Source of the DNA: Rotaria macrura
Lineage: Eukaryota; Rotifera; Eurotatoria; Philodinida; Philodinidae
Length of the DNA: 64,000 nt
Direction of reading: 5' to 3'
NCBI GenBank assembly: GCA_900239685.1
Contig: OENT01000409.1
Location: forward strand, 57,352 to 121,351
Shown: positions 48,264 to 59,630 of the stretch, one piece after another
How the letters are laid out: each line of letters opens with the position of its first letter
Numbering within the stretch: the stretch's first letter is position 1
Notes under the pieces: model-generated
Database searches by the model: none
Seen by the model: only the letters and a program-made list of their open reading frames with translations
Told to the model about the DNA's origin: nothing
Made by a program: the position numbers and the translations under genes

Positions 48264-51200
48264 ATGGATATTGATCTGTCTGATGTCAAATCGAGTGATA
48301 CCGTACCGTTAACATCACGAGATCGGAATTTTTTTACTCAGCTAAATCGTTATATGGATGAAGAATCAGCTAAACTTGGTAGTAATCCATCAAAAGAACG
48401 CTTCGCAATTTTCCGATTAGCTTTCGAGAAAGTACGTTGATTGATTTCGAAAATAAAAACAAACGAAAAACTAATAACTCGTGACTTTTGATGATAATTC
48501 AAGATAATTGATAAATCATCTCTTTATCGACCATTGTTCCGAGCCATTAAACAAGAATATGAAGAATGTATCGGTGCACTAGAATCTGGTGCAGATGAAG
48601 TCGAAGCAATGAGTGCTGATCTTCATCGGCTTGTTTTACAACCGAAAACATTCTTGCTTCGACAAAAACGATGCATGGAGTTAGAAGATAAGTATGATAA
48701 ATAAAACATCGGCGAAAACAACACAGAACTCTACTAGATTTCATTGACAGATGTGCAATTATCGAACAAGAGAATAAACAAGTTGAACGAGAAATAGCTA
48801 CTGTATTGGCTGAAATCGAAGATGAAGAAGCAAAGTTAGCTGAAGAAATGATTGCCGATGTCGATACATCTCTGCAACCAGAAACTGGTCATCGACGTAT
48901 ACCAGGTCGAAATCGATCTCTTTTGTTTGATGTTATTATTGATATTCATTCGATTTCTTTCGATAGGCTTAACATTTGCTGAAGAAATAGATTTAAAGGC
49001 ATTAGAAAAATATCATGATTTTCTTCGAGATAAACATTTTCGTCTCGAAGAGAGTGCCTCAACAAAATATACGAAAAAAGAGAAACGAAATGAAATGCAA
49101 CTGTTATTTGAACAAAAACTCTCCGATTTAGATAAAGAACGTGAGCAAAGATTGACACTTCGTAATCGCCTACGTTTATATCATCTGGCATGGAGAAATA
49201 TTAAGAAATTTACGGATGAAAAACAAACATCATCGACATTTAAGATAAATTCAAATCTATTGGAAGATGTTATTATCAATTCTATTTATGAATCATCGAA
49301 TCTTTTTCCTAAAAGTACGATAGTATCTATTTTCTGTAGAACAATAATTAGAAAGAATCAAGATTTCTAATGGTTGATTATTCATAGATGAAAATGATGA
49401 TGACGAAGTTGATAATGGAACATTCTATGATAAAGAAGCTGGAGCTTTATTAGAACATATTGAAGTTTTCATGGACATGATAGAAAAAGGACATTACAAA
49501 GAAGCATCGTATGTAGCTGCATGTAGTCCCAAAGGGGTACTAAGAAATATGGAGACATTGTTGAGATTCAAAGGTAAACATTACTAACTACAAAGCAATG
49601 AATATTAGTAGGTCATGTTGTTGCATCTGTTTTCAATTTAGCACTTAAGAAACCGACCAATGAAGATGTTAGTCCATGGCTTTTTCATTGTAAAATATTA
49701 TCTGAAACAGCTCTGGAAGCACCGTTCATACCTGATATGATTATATCATTGGAATGTGCAAAAGCAGCATGTAGTGAAAATCATTCTGAACTTCTTTATA
49801 AATGGATAGCTGAAGAAAGGTCGAGTATTTTTCGTCAAAGTCCACGAATACAAAATTTCACTCATTTTTCTATTCATTACAGATTGACGTGTTCGTTTGA
49901 AATGGCTCAACTTGTCGAAAGATATAATGCTTTAGATTTAGCTGAATTTATCTATCGTAAAGTTAACGCTCATTATGAAGTGGCGTCATGTCTGTTGAAA
50001 ACAGGTAAATAAAAAAATATACTTATTGTTTATAACGCACATTGTTAGACCACTCGAGCCCAACCGTTTTTCACAGATTTTTCTCGGTTTATTAGTGTGC
50101 AGAAAATCAGCAATGAATTTTACAAAACAACGAAAATCTACTCGCCTGTTGTGCGTACGGGGAAACCGAACTTTCTTGTTTACTATCATTTTAGCTCAGA
50201 ATGTGAGTGCAGGAAATCCATAGAATTGCCTCTATTCCAGCATATGCATAGCTTCTCATAAATTTGATCGTTAAACAAAATTGAAGAATTAAATGAAGTT
50301 ATAGTTGTTGCTTCTACTCTCGATTTATTCTTTCTCTGTCCTTTAATTTCTTATGTTAAAAACAATATAGTTTATGCACTATAAGACATTGCGTGCGGAC
50401 AATAGATATGGCTCATTCTATTATTAATTGTAGTTAAAATTTGCATACTTTTTTCAATTGTAAAGTTTTTTCGATAATTCAAAACACATAACATAGACAT
50501 TTAGTTAGGTAATAAATAAAACGTAGGACTGAAGTGAGAGCCGTTTTTTGTACTCACTGGCTAAGATCTCGACTCGCTCATTGGTTTCAGATGAGTTACA
50601 TCTAAAGTGATCAGTCAAATAGATTACTGTTGTCTTTAACATATCGATTGAATTCTTCTTTGTTTATTTTGTAAATCATACGGAGATTAAAAAAAACCAG
50701 TCGACAGAATTTTTTCTTTTATTATTTCCTTCATCATCGTAGTACAGTTTACACGTAAAATATCGTTCATAATTTTAATAGATATCTCGTTACGTAGAGA
50801 ATGATTTATTTTCTCATTGTATGTGATGCGAACAAGTATTACGAGAAAGCTATCATCGTTTGAAATATCAAATAGTTACTTGAATGGAAACAACAATGAT
50901 GATTATTTTGTGTCTTGTTATTTTAATGAAATTTTCGAATTATAATTAAATCAGAGCATCGATATTGTCACCATTATGGATCTCGTACTATGTTATCATA
51001 AGAATTCAATTTCATTGAAAGAATAACATTTAACTTGATAACTGTATAAAATTTCAACTTTCTTACTGTCTCATTCAATAGTTATGACAGTAGAATAATA
51101 TTTAGAAAAACATATTTTCTTTGCATGTGCGAATATGTTGAACTCGCATGGAAAATTTTTGCTAGACTTCATAGTTTCATGTTTTTCTTATTGTCTTGAA

Positions 51201-52081
51201 TCATTCTATGGCGAACCTTTGATTTCGATAGAAATCGGACCATTCTTTTTGATATTCATCAACTTATCATACTCTGCTCATTTTATTCTTTCAATAAATA
51301 AGACAAATTCAACGAGTCTCTTCATAATATATCATCTTCCATTAGATTCATCGAAACGATGCTTGGATTATGTGATATCGGTTGCTGACTCGATTCCATC
51401 CATGGCTGATTTTATTACTAAATTATTTAATCAATATCCATCTGTTAAATTTGCCGTCGATATAGTCAATTACTCGCCGAAGAAATATCTACAAGTCGAC
51501 GAAATTGTACTTCTTTTTCTTCAAATCGATCAACATATAAATGCTATTCAATTTCTTGAACAATTAATTCAAGAGAAGGGTACTAAATGTGAAAAAGAAG
51601 AAGTTGAAAAATTACAAACCTGTTTTGATCTACTAAGGAAATACTCATATTTAGCTGATGAAAAAGTATCGAACATATCCTTTTCTCACCTGTTTGTGCA
51701 ATAAAATTGACATGTTTTCATTAGGCATCATCGTCAACGACAAACACAGTCACCACCACAACAACAACAGCAGCAGCCGTAGTTGATGAAGATGAAAATG
51801 ACAATCCACCAGAAACTGAACAAGAATTAGCTTATCGTTTGACACGACGCATAACACGTTCAGCATTGGATCGATTTCGACGTGCACGCCGGCGTAGCAG
51901 TACGAATAGTATTACGCTTGAACCAATCAAAGAACATCCAACACCCTCGCCGCTATCACCGCCTGAACCTTCACTGTGCCATCAAGACTTTTTTAATGAT
52001 TTTCCGGGCAAGCTTTATTTTAGTGATGATGTTGAGTTGAAAAAAGATGATCTAATAGAATCGACAGATACACATGAATGA
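48264..52081 (+). CDS. CLHC1: clathrin heavy chain linker domain-containing protein 1-like
   Basis: Nine exons (48264-48431, 48504-48691, 48751-48905, 48967-49314, 49388-49573, 49642-49819, 49883-50004, 51346-51665, 51725-52081) give 673 residues in one frame. The N-terminal part (about 15-115, FFTQLNRYMDEESAKLG, then ALESGADEVEAM) fits the TSNAXIP1-N type domain. A charged coiled coil follows, then a clathrin linker-like segment around 300-350 (GHYKEASYVAACSPKGVLRN) and alpha-helical clathrin-repeat-like hairpins (LVERYNALDLAEFIY, ASCLLKTDSSK). The C-terminal exon is a Thr-rich, then Arg/Pro-rich disordered tail ending ESTDTHE, longer than I expect in vertebrates. The vertebrate protein is poorly characterised and testis/cilia-associated, so its role here is inferred only from the fold. 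The seventh intron is 1.34 kb, against about 45-75 nt for the others. It is divergent from TRIP11. Confidence 0.85.
50005..51345 (+). other. 1.34-kb CLHC1 intron without a recognised gene
   Basis: Starts with GTAAAT after ACAG and ends in TTCCATTAG. The frame open just before the 3' exon (51135 onward) merely runs through the acceptor. No motif or repeat ends were identified. Confidence 0.5.
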
Positions 52082-52983
52082 ATATCATGTTGTTTCACTC
52101 AGATTTTGTATTAATATTTATTTTTTTCTAAAGAATAAACAGGCTATATCTCAAGTTGACGTTAATATCGATAAACTTCATTGGATCGTTATTATTATTT
52201 TAAGAGACAATTTAATCAGGTTCTTGTCCAACTAGTAAATAAAGATTGCCAAGAATCCGTAGAATTTACAGTTTCAAGTTTGTAATGTTTATTGATGTGG
52301 ATGAATCATGTTTATCATCAATACAGGAAGTGTATGGTTGTGATTGAGAGCAGATGCATATCTTATGCGTTCATGTTACATATACTACAACACAAGGAAC
52401 ATGGGGTGACTTTTCGTGTGTGTGTTTTTCTTTCATCTCAACGAGATTTCTACTTGAAAGTTACAAAACGTTTTCATGAGTACTCTTCTCCTATTGAGAT
52501 GATTATGTTCATGGTTCTTAAGACTTTAGTTCTAAAATCACTCGATCCACCCGATGGGAAATTCTGCAACAAGAATATTGCAAAATCTCATAAATACATT
52601 CCGGACACTTGCTCATGCGGAAACGAAGAAGTTTCTAATGCGATATTTTCGAAAAATGCTTTCTAAAATAATATCTACGAATGAAACTTCAGTATGAAAC
52701 TCGTCATACAAGATGAAATTGACGTGTAGATTAATTTATCATCAGAAAATCAATATCTGTAATGAAGCGAATAAAATTTTATTTAGCGAAATACATTCAA
52801 CTATCTTTCTATACATTGACGTTGTTTTCTAAAGTTTCGATTTTAAATATTATTGTCATTTTTTGGTAAATATTCATATTATAATAAAATGAGTGATACG
52901 CAATAATGCTAATATTAAAAACGAAAACTAGAAGCAGTCCCACTATAGCGTTGTGAACTTTATCTTAAGCAAGAACAAAAATG
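52082..52983. other. convergent 3' region between CLHC1 and the ART-TPR gene
   Basis: About 900 bp containing the 3' ends of two converging genes. AATAAA motifs (near 52135 and 52240 on plus) fit polyadenylation of CLHC1. A 124-codon plus-strand frame (52292-52666) has no recognisable domain; I do not call it a gene. Confidence 0.45.
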
Positions 52984-55900
52984 TTATTTAGTTTGTGAAG
53001 AAAGAAATCGAACATTCCGTTCTATTTCAACAAGATCCGGATGTGTCGGCGGTAGATGTAGACGATAAATGTCAGCTGCTTTTTCATAATATGCTAAGGC
53101 TTGACTCGTTTCACCTCTTGCTTTGTACGTATGACCTATGCCACGGTAATCTATTGCAAGATCCAAATGGTCAGGTGGCAGACAATCCGATTTAATTTTG
53201 AGTGCAATATTAAAATGTCCCAATGCTAAATAGTAATGACAAAGCGACAGACGAATATGAGCCACTTTGCTATGTGCCGTTCCCAAATCAGGATGATCAG
53301 GTGGAAGAGACTTCTGAAGAATATTCAATGACTTCTCATAATAATTGAGTGCTTGAAAATATTTCTTTTCTTTTTCATAACACGAACCAATCTTATCCAA
53401 ACATTCAGACATCACTAGATGATTTTCATCGTACACTCGTTTGTAAATGGCCAACGCTTTATTGTATGCATCCAGTGATTGTTTATAATTTTCTTTCTTC
53501 CAAAAAATATTTCCAATTATACTGTGACTATCAGCAATACGAACATCATCGGGTTGTAATGTACGCGCTAATAATTCATGCAATTTTTCATACCATTCAA
53601 GACTTAAATCACAATCACCTTTATCAGCAGCAACACTACCAAGTGCACGATAACAAGTTGCAAGATCTTGATCATCACCAGGTAAACCATCAAGTACACG
53701 AATATAAAATTTCTTCGCATCATCATAACTTCCCATGTCATAGAGAACTTGGCCGAGCGAGAAAATATCAACTTCCTTACCATCGTATTCCTTGCTCAGA
53801 TATTTCAATGCATTCTTCAAATCAAGATTATTTTCATTCGATAATGTCAATCGAATGACACACGGTTGATTTTCTTCATGTTGAATTTCAGTTATTTGAA
53901 ATATTGAACCGATCATCATTAGAACTTCCTGTTGACCAAAGCAATAACTAAGCCAGATAATATTTGCAAATGGTTTCTTATCATTATTATGAGGATCGGC
54001 ATCGATTTCGAACAATACTCTCTGCATATTGAATTCATCTGAATTATCCGTTGTATCGAAAAATCCCAATGAAACTTCTCGATCCACAGTAGTCGAAAGA
54101 AATGAATTTATCATAAGAAAACCGCCGATGGCACGTTTCAATGTTTGTATTTCATCATTGGATAAAAACTGAGCACGATAAAGACGAACAGGCTGCGCTA
54201 TTTGATTCTTAATAATTTGTTGTTGAATATCGAATACAAAGAAACGAAGCATAAAGAGTACATCGATATTCTGTACTCGTAAAGCTTTATTTAACATGCG
54301 ATAGAGAAACGATTGCCGTGTATACCATCGTAGAGCGCGTGCAGCTGAATAATGTTGTTGAAATTCACGTATAACAACTAATTCAGCTTTATTATCTTTG
54401 TATTCCTCTTCGCATAGATGAATAAATTTTTCCATATCAAATGAAGTATCTTTCATTCGAATTAAACAATCAATGAGTAGATGTGAACGAATAAAATTAT
54501 TATTCAATTTATAACTAATATTACCATCGAAGATACTGATTGCTAAAGGTTCATCAATTTTATTATGACTTCTTCGAGCTCGATCCGATTTAATTTGTGT
54601 AACCAACACATCCAATTGTGTACTTATTGCTTTGATCTGAAACATTCATTCGAAATCGATATTAACTATACTCACAGACGGATCTTAAAGAACTTAACAA
54701 GTATATCGATTGAATTTCAAGAACATTAAATGCAAATACATCATACGAAATAGATTTTTACACAGTAAGTCAACGTTTGATGCCGAGTTCAAGTTCTGTT
54801 CAGTCAGACAATATTTTAATACATGTGGATAACATGAACGAATGTTACAATTCAATGGGTCTTCATACTCATCATGACGAAAATTTTCTCAAGAATAACT
54901 TTATCTAATCCGATCAAAAATATATCGAGAAGTTTTTGTTATCGCTTTATTAGTTCTGCACTTTCTAAGGGTGTGTCTATACAATTCTGTCATTGATGAT
55001 GCTTTGCAATTATTCAATCATGTCTCTCTCATAAACTCTATATCATTAAACCGACAAACAACTATATTAATTGAAGGTCGCTTGTATCCTAGTTCATTAT
55101 AATTTATATGAACTAATTAATAGAATTGAGAAGGCAAATCGAGGACATCAAACAACAAATAATTTGTTAACGAGGATATTTCTATATCTCTCTCTCTCTG
55201 TATATAATACTTTTGTGCAAGACACAAAAATATGCACGAATTTCACCTGTCATAATACAACGGACATTCATTAGACCGAATAGAAACGTATATTTTCTAA
55301 TCCGATAGTAACAACTATTCCTCTTCTTGTCATTTTCAAAACATTCGTTTTTATGCCCAGAATATCGAACTCTTACCATTCATAGATGTATGATATTTTT
55401 TCAGTTGAAAAAGTATTGATAATCAAAGTTATAGACAGACATGCATTTCAATCGAAAGCAGAATATTGAAATTGACGCGTGACTCAAAATTCGTGTGCGA
55501 TTCACGGAACTAATCATCATATTTGATCGTGAGAATTAATATCAAACTTTCATCGTGTGATATTCTTCTGATTCAGAAGAACAGAATATAAATTCGAAGG
55601 TTCTAGAATCTTTTACACTGATAACTTCTCTTTTCTATTGTTGCACAGGATATGAACATGACACATTAGACTCGCTAAATCACTTCTTTACCTTTTTATA
55701 TGTTTTTGTCCATTGTCCACCACGTTTATTGTCATTGTTATAAATATAGATTGCAAATATTTGTCGAAGTGGATGAATACGTGGTACTAATTCTTGACCA
55801 AATTTGTCGTTGACAATGAAAATGATTCGATCTTGTTCAGGTACGGATTGTATAAATTGTTCGCAATCATCAATATTTTTGAATGTTCTTATATAATTAA

Positions 55901-56131
55901 CTGACGCACGAAGTCGTTGTTGAGCATCAACATACTCCTTGACATCGTTAACTAAACGATCTAGCCAAATAATTGAATATGTTTCAAGATTATAATATTT
56001 CACACTGCTCGATAGTTTATCAGCAGTTGGTATTGATGAAAGTTTTACTATTTCAACTCTAAAAAAATTGAAATAATTTGTTATTGAAATTTTTTTAACA
56101 TAGACACTTACAATGGTGCCTGTTCAGTCAT
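52984..56131 (-). CDS. ADP-ribosyltransferase-TPR fusion protein
   Basis: Three exons on the minus strand (56131-56112, 56058-55692, 54636-52984) give 679 residues. The first exon encodes only MTEQAP plus two bases; a 1055-nt intron precedes the large exon. Residues about 25-130 match the N-terminal module common in bdelloid ART proteins (IIWLDRL, DRIIFIVNDKFGQELVPRIH). Residues about 280-400 are a mono-ADP-ribosyltransferase (ARTC-like) fold with the expected order: Arg in VRLYRAQF (R283), the S-T-T strand in NSFLSTTVD (310-312), then the third motif. That third motif reads Q-Q-E (364-366) where arginine-specific ARTs have E-x-E. Five to six kinesin-light-chain-style TPRs follow (about 430-670; repeats such as ALNYYEKSLNILQ and LPPDHPDL). 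The enzyme would use NAD+ to modify proteins, with the TPRs choosing partners. Whether the QxE form is active or changes target residue is not known. Confidence 0.88.
54637..55691 (-). other. 1.06-kb intron of the ART-TPR gene
   Basis: Separates the N-terminal module from the catalytic/TPR exon; donor AAAAAG|GTAAAG, acceptor TGTTTCAG. A short CT microsatellite lies at about 55185-55200. No other feature was recognised. Confidence 0.6.
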
Positions 56132-57687
56132 GATTCTCGAGAATTCAACTCACTGAAGTCAGTTAGGATTGTCGAAAGACAATCGTAACAACAAGCTACG
56201 AATGTTGACCAGAATGAAAGAAAATAAACAATTGATTGACAAAAGCATTGGTTTTAAACGAGTTATACAAGCCATTGGGGGAATCAAACATGATGTATAT
56301 GATTGCATGCTTGGTTATTTATTAAATTTTTCTTGTTGAACAATTCTTTTCTCCTAATCATGAATAGATATGTGCCCTTTGTTTTCCGAAGAATTAATTT
56401 AAAACAACGAGAATATCTTTTGTTGTTTTGCTATTTCAACTCGTATATAGTTTGTCAACGACAAGAAAAATGAAGGAATTTGATTAATAATACTCATAGA
56501 AATATAAATGAATTATACCACTTGAGACCGTTATATTCAACCATGAAAAATAGTCGACCGACGCAAGAAAACAGAAAAATAGCTTTTAAATTTCTCAATA
56601 AATATCAAGAATATCATACATTAGATATTGATTATGTCGTGACTGTATTCATCATAGATCTCAACAGCATTGAATAAACAGATTATTTCGAAGAACATTT
56701 CTTTTCCTCGTCATCATCCATAGAACTATGTCAGTCTATGTTAAGAGTCGAAGCAAAAACTTTTATTGAACACGTCGACTAGATTTTCTCGACAGGCTTC
56801 TTCTCCTCACCCGCCCATCCACTTTCGTTTATTCGACGATAACTTATCAATAAAATTCGAAATTTTTAGAGCAATTATATTTCTACAGTGAAAACTATAT
56901 TCATCACACTAAGCATGCCGTTTTTCCTGATATAATATCTCTTAAGTACTTTCTTTCATCGACCGACAACATGTTTTTTTTAGACGTACTAGATACTTCA
57001 AAATGAGTATTCGTTTTTTCTTAGCTTTTATCCAGCAAATAAAAGAAGCCAGCGTATCGTAATTAATTTAAATACTTTGCTTTCAATTACTCAGTGAAAT
57101 TATAGAAAATTGGTAGTCTTCGCTTTTGTTTTTGTTTGATTCAGACAAATAAACAAATTCTTATTGGCCTTGCACTGTTCTTCATGAAAAATATCGTTTG
57201 AGAAAGTCATAACACAATGTGTAGTTCAATCAAATTCAGTTAAAAGAATTTGATTTCTTCTCGAACTATATGACGTGCAAGGCGAATATTTGACATATGT
57301 ACAGACAACATACAAAGCATATAGATAGATACTCTTTCAGGCAATAAAATGATCACAAAATGAAATATTTTCGGCACGCAACCCTTCTATGTCTTGTACT
57401 AGAAGATATAATTACATGATGACTATACTTAAATGAAGAACTTGAACGGAAAACATCGTAACTAAAAATAGTCAGTCGGAAAACAGACTACGTCATCATC
57501 GTTTTTCACATGGTGAAACTTGGAATCATTTAGTTTGCATTATGCAATCTAATTAATAGTACGATTATTTCTCATGTTGACGAGTTGCAATGTTGCATTA
57601 AATTTATTATTTTTATACTTTATAATTGACATTAAATGATCTGACTTATTTACACATCAATATGTTAACGGGAAAAAAAAATACTGA
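56132..57687. other. intergenic, nothing recognised
   Basis: About 1.55 kb between the 5' end of the ART-TPR gene and the 3' end of the LicD-like gene, both on the minus strand. It should include the ART-TPR promoter. Only a 65-codon plus-strand frame (56480-56677) without a motif was seen. Confidence 0.45.
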
Positions 57688-58983
57688 TTATTCATAGTTG
57701 TCATTTATCATTGTCATAATATGTTTTACTGTACCATTGATAACTAATCGTTCTTCATCAATGTTCAATGATCGTTCGACAAACGGATAAAATTCATGTA
57801 ATTCTTTACAATTAATGGTTGTCTTGAGCTCAGTACTATAGTCGATATCCTTCACTCTTTCGTACTTATGTGACCATGGACCATTGAAACATTCATGATC
57901 ATAGGTCGTCCAATTAACACTCATAAAATAATCATGTGGAGATTTCGGTGATGGCAACCATAATGAACCGAGAGGTCGAAGTTGTAATGGAAAAATACTT
58001 TCTTTTGCTATTGTTGATACATGTTGCATATTTTCTTGCCAAATATGTGTTTCATTTTCATGATAAAAAATGAGATCAACGAATGGGTAACGCCATGGAT
58101 GTTGACTAAAACGTGGCGATGTTGAAAAATAAAATTTATAATATTCGAATTCTTTCGGCGAATCCCAACGACGATGAAATTCAATGTAATATGCTGCTAA
58201 AGGAGATTCTAAATCAATAGCCATATTAAGACGACGCTTTTGCCGTACAGACATTAATAAATCAACGTCATCGTCCCAAGGTATTAGATCATGATGACGC
58301 CATGAACCTATTTTAAATATTTTAAAGAATGAGAAAAGAAAGAAAATTGATAACTTGAAACGAACACTTGTTCTACCTAGTAGTGTTCCATCGATCATCA
58401 TATATTCGAGTGAATATTTTTTTGCTAGTTGATCGAAACGTTGTAATAATTGCATCATTAAATTATGTTCACATTTAGTTACAAGTCGAGGCATTGACAA
58501 AGTTGATTGCCAACTATCATAATCATAGGGAATAAGATTTTGTTCCGAATTTGTCTTATTGGGTTGATTGAGCACAATTGGATAGATTAACGTGTTCGTT
58601 TTATTATTACTACTTTTTTTTCTATTCAATCGTCGATAATTCGTTCGTCCATAACAACTAAATCGATTACGATGAACGTCTTCTAAATTCAATAATAGAA
58701 GTGGACGAGATCGCGTTGTCGTCGTTATATTTCGATCAGTCTGATAGTCGGCCGTAGCTAATTTATTAATCGATGTTGTCGTTGACAAAAAATTAAACAA
58801 CGTAAATATTATGGAAAGTAGTACAAAACTGATACAAAACGAACGCATATGACTACTAGTTAAAAATATTGATGACGATAACCAATAACAACAAAAGCAC
58901 GGTGTCATTTTAACGTTTGCTATCCGATAGATTTGCTCAGCTGTTGTGATGTTGGCTATTGGACATAAGCCAGATATAGACAA
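57688..58983 (-). CDS. LicD/fukutin-related family phosphotransferase
   Basis: The minus-strand frame is open throughout but contains a 69-nt intron (58376-58308, GTAGAA...AATAG) with no stop and a length divisible by three. Removing it joins DGTLLG to SWRHHDLIPWDDDVDLLM, the signature of LicD proteins, and gives 408 residues instead of 431. The Asp-rich motif is the metal/nucleotide-binding centre of the nucleotidyltransferase fold. An N-terminal hydrophobic segment (SFCISFVLLSIIFTLFNFL) predicts a type II Golgi membrane protein. A start at 58847 (MRSFCIS) would put this anchor right at the N-terminus and may be the real one. Related animal enzymes are FKTN and FKRP, which add ribitol phosphate to dystroglycan glycans; bacterial LicD transfers phosphocholine. 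The substrate here cannot be told from the sequence. Confidence 0.85.
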   Translation of the reverse strand: MSISGLCPIANITTAEQIYRIANVKMTPCFCCYWLSSSIFLTSSHMRSFCISFVLLSIIFTLFNFLSTTTSINKLATADYQTDRNITTTTRSRPLLLLNLEDVHRNRFSCYGRTNYRRLNRKKSSNNKTNTLIYPIVLNQPNKTNSEQNLIPYDYDSWQSTLSMPRLVTKCEHNLMMQLLQRFDQLAKKYSLEYMMIDGTLLGRTSVRFKLSIFFLFSFFKIFKIGSWRHHDLIPWDDDVDLLMSVRQKRRLNMAIDLESPLAAYYIEFHRRWDSPKEFEYYKFYFSTSPRFSQHPWRYPFVDLIFYHENETHIWQENMQHVSTIAKESIFPLQLRPLGSLWLPSPKSPHDYFMSVNWTTYDHECFNGPWSHKYERVKDIDYSTELKTTINCKELHEFYPFVERSLNIDEERLVINGTVKHIMTMINDNYE

Positions 58984-59348
58984 GATAGATGAAGTAGAGA
59001 GAAAAAAAAGAAAGAAGAAAAGAACGTTTGACCGAGTTAGAAGTCATGTTGTTCTTGCTCTCGTTCCTTTATTTTCTCCTTCTGTTCATATAGATATTAG
59101 ATATATGAAACGACAGACGAACAATGAGACTGATGCTTCATTTGGATATGACAATAGAACCAACTAGACTGAACATTAGAATAATGCGAGAAAAACAAGA
59201 AGAAAATGTTAACTAATCCGCACCATTATATCGTGTCCACGTACAACTCTTCTAAACGTTGTCTTGCGGATTTAGTGAAATAAACAGATTGATTGTTAAT
59301 ACTGTATTTTAAATCAATAAAAACATTTGATTAAATCAGCATAATTGT
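58984..59348. other. upstream region of the LicD-like gene
   Basis: 365 bp between the LicD-like gene's start and the stop codon of the ubiquitin-like exon, both on the minus strand. It must carry the LicD promoter and the 3' UTR of the ubiquitin-like gene. A 73-codon plus-strand frame starting at 58946 is not supported. Confidence 0.35.
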
Positions 59349-59630
59349 CTATCGATGCTCTTGAAAACGAGCACCGACAAAACGAATAATACCATTGTTT
59401 TTAAATGATAAACTATCTAATGTTGCATCGGGATAACAATGTAAATCGATTCCTCTATAAACAAGACGTTGTCCATTCGGTGGAACAAGAAATAATTCGC
59501 ATAGCTTCATTTGTAAATCACATACACATATAGGTTGATGAGATTTTAATGCTATCTGATGAATATCAGCTGCATATTCAATTTGTGCTTTTATATGGTA
59601 TCGATATAGATCATCAGTATTCTTGTTTTT
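59349..59630 (-). CDS. ubiquitin-like domain, 3' exon of an incompletely resolved gene
   Basis: After an acceptor (GAATAG at 59631-59632), the minus strand encodes 93 residues ending at the TAG at 59349-59351. The sequence has the ubiquitin-like pattern: IKAQIEYAADIHQIAL (strand 1-2), CVCDLQMKLCELFLVP (helix), GQRLVYRGIDL (the conserved Q-R-L-x-x-x-G), then a Leu/Ile strand IIRFVGAR. It ends with FQEHR instead of a Gly-Gly, so it is a non-conjugated UBL domain as in BAG1-type or UBL/UBA adaptor proteins. The upstream exons were not resolved. A candidate exon on the same strand around 59880-59845 (TIDIARKCQRRE before a GTATCC donor) may belong to it. The domain call is fair; the gene model is incomplete. 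Confidence 0.55.
   Translation of the reverse strand, partial: KNKNTDDLYRYHIKAQIEYAADIHQIALKSHQPICVCDLQMKLCELFLVPPNGQRLVYRGIDLHCYPDATLDSLSFKNNGIIRFVGARFQEHR

Noticed and set aside
52292-52666. 124-codon plus-strand frame after CLHC1
   Set aside because: No recognisable motif; it sits between two convergent genes, most likely in 3' untranslated sequence.
53349-53858. 169-codon plus-strand His/Tyr/Gln-rich frame
   Set aside because: Antisense shadow of the TPR repeats in the ART-TPR gene.
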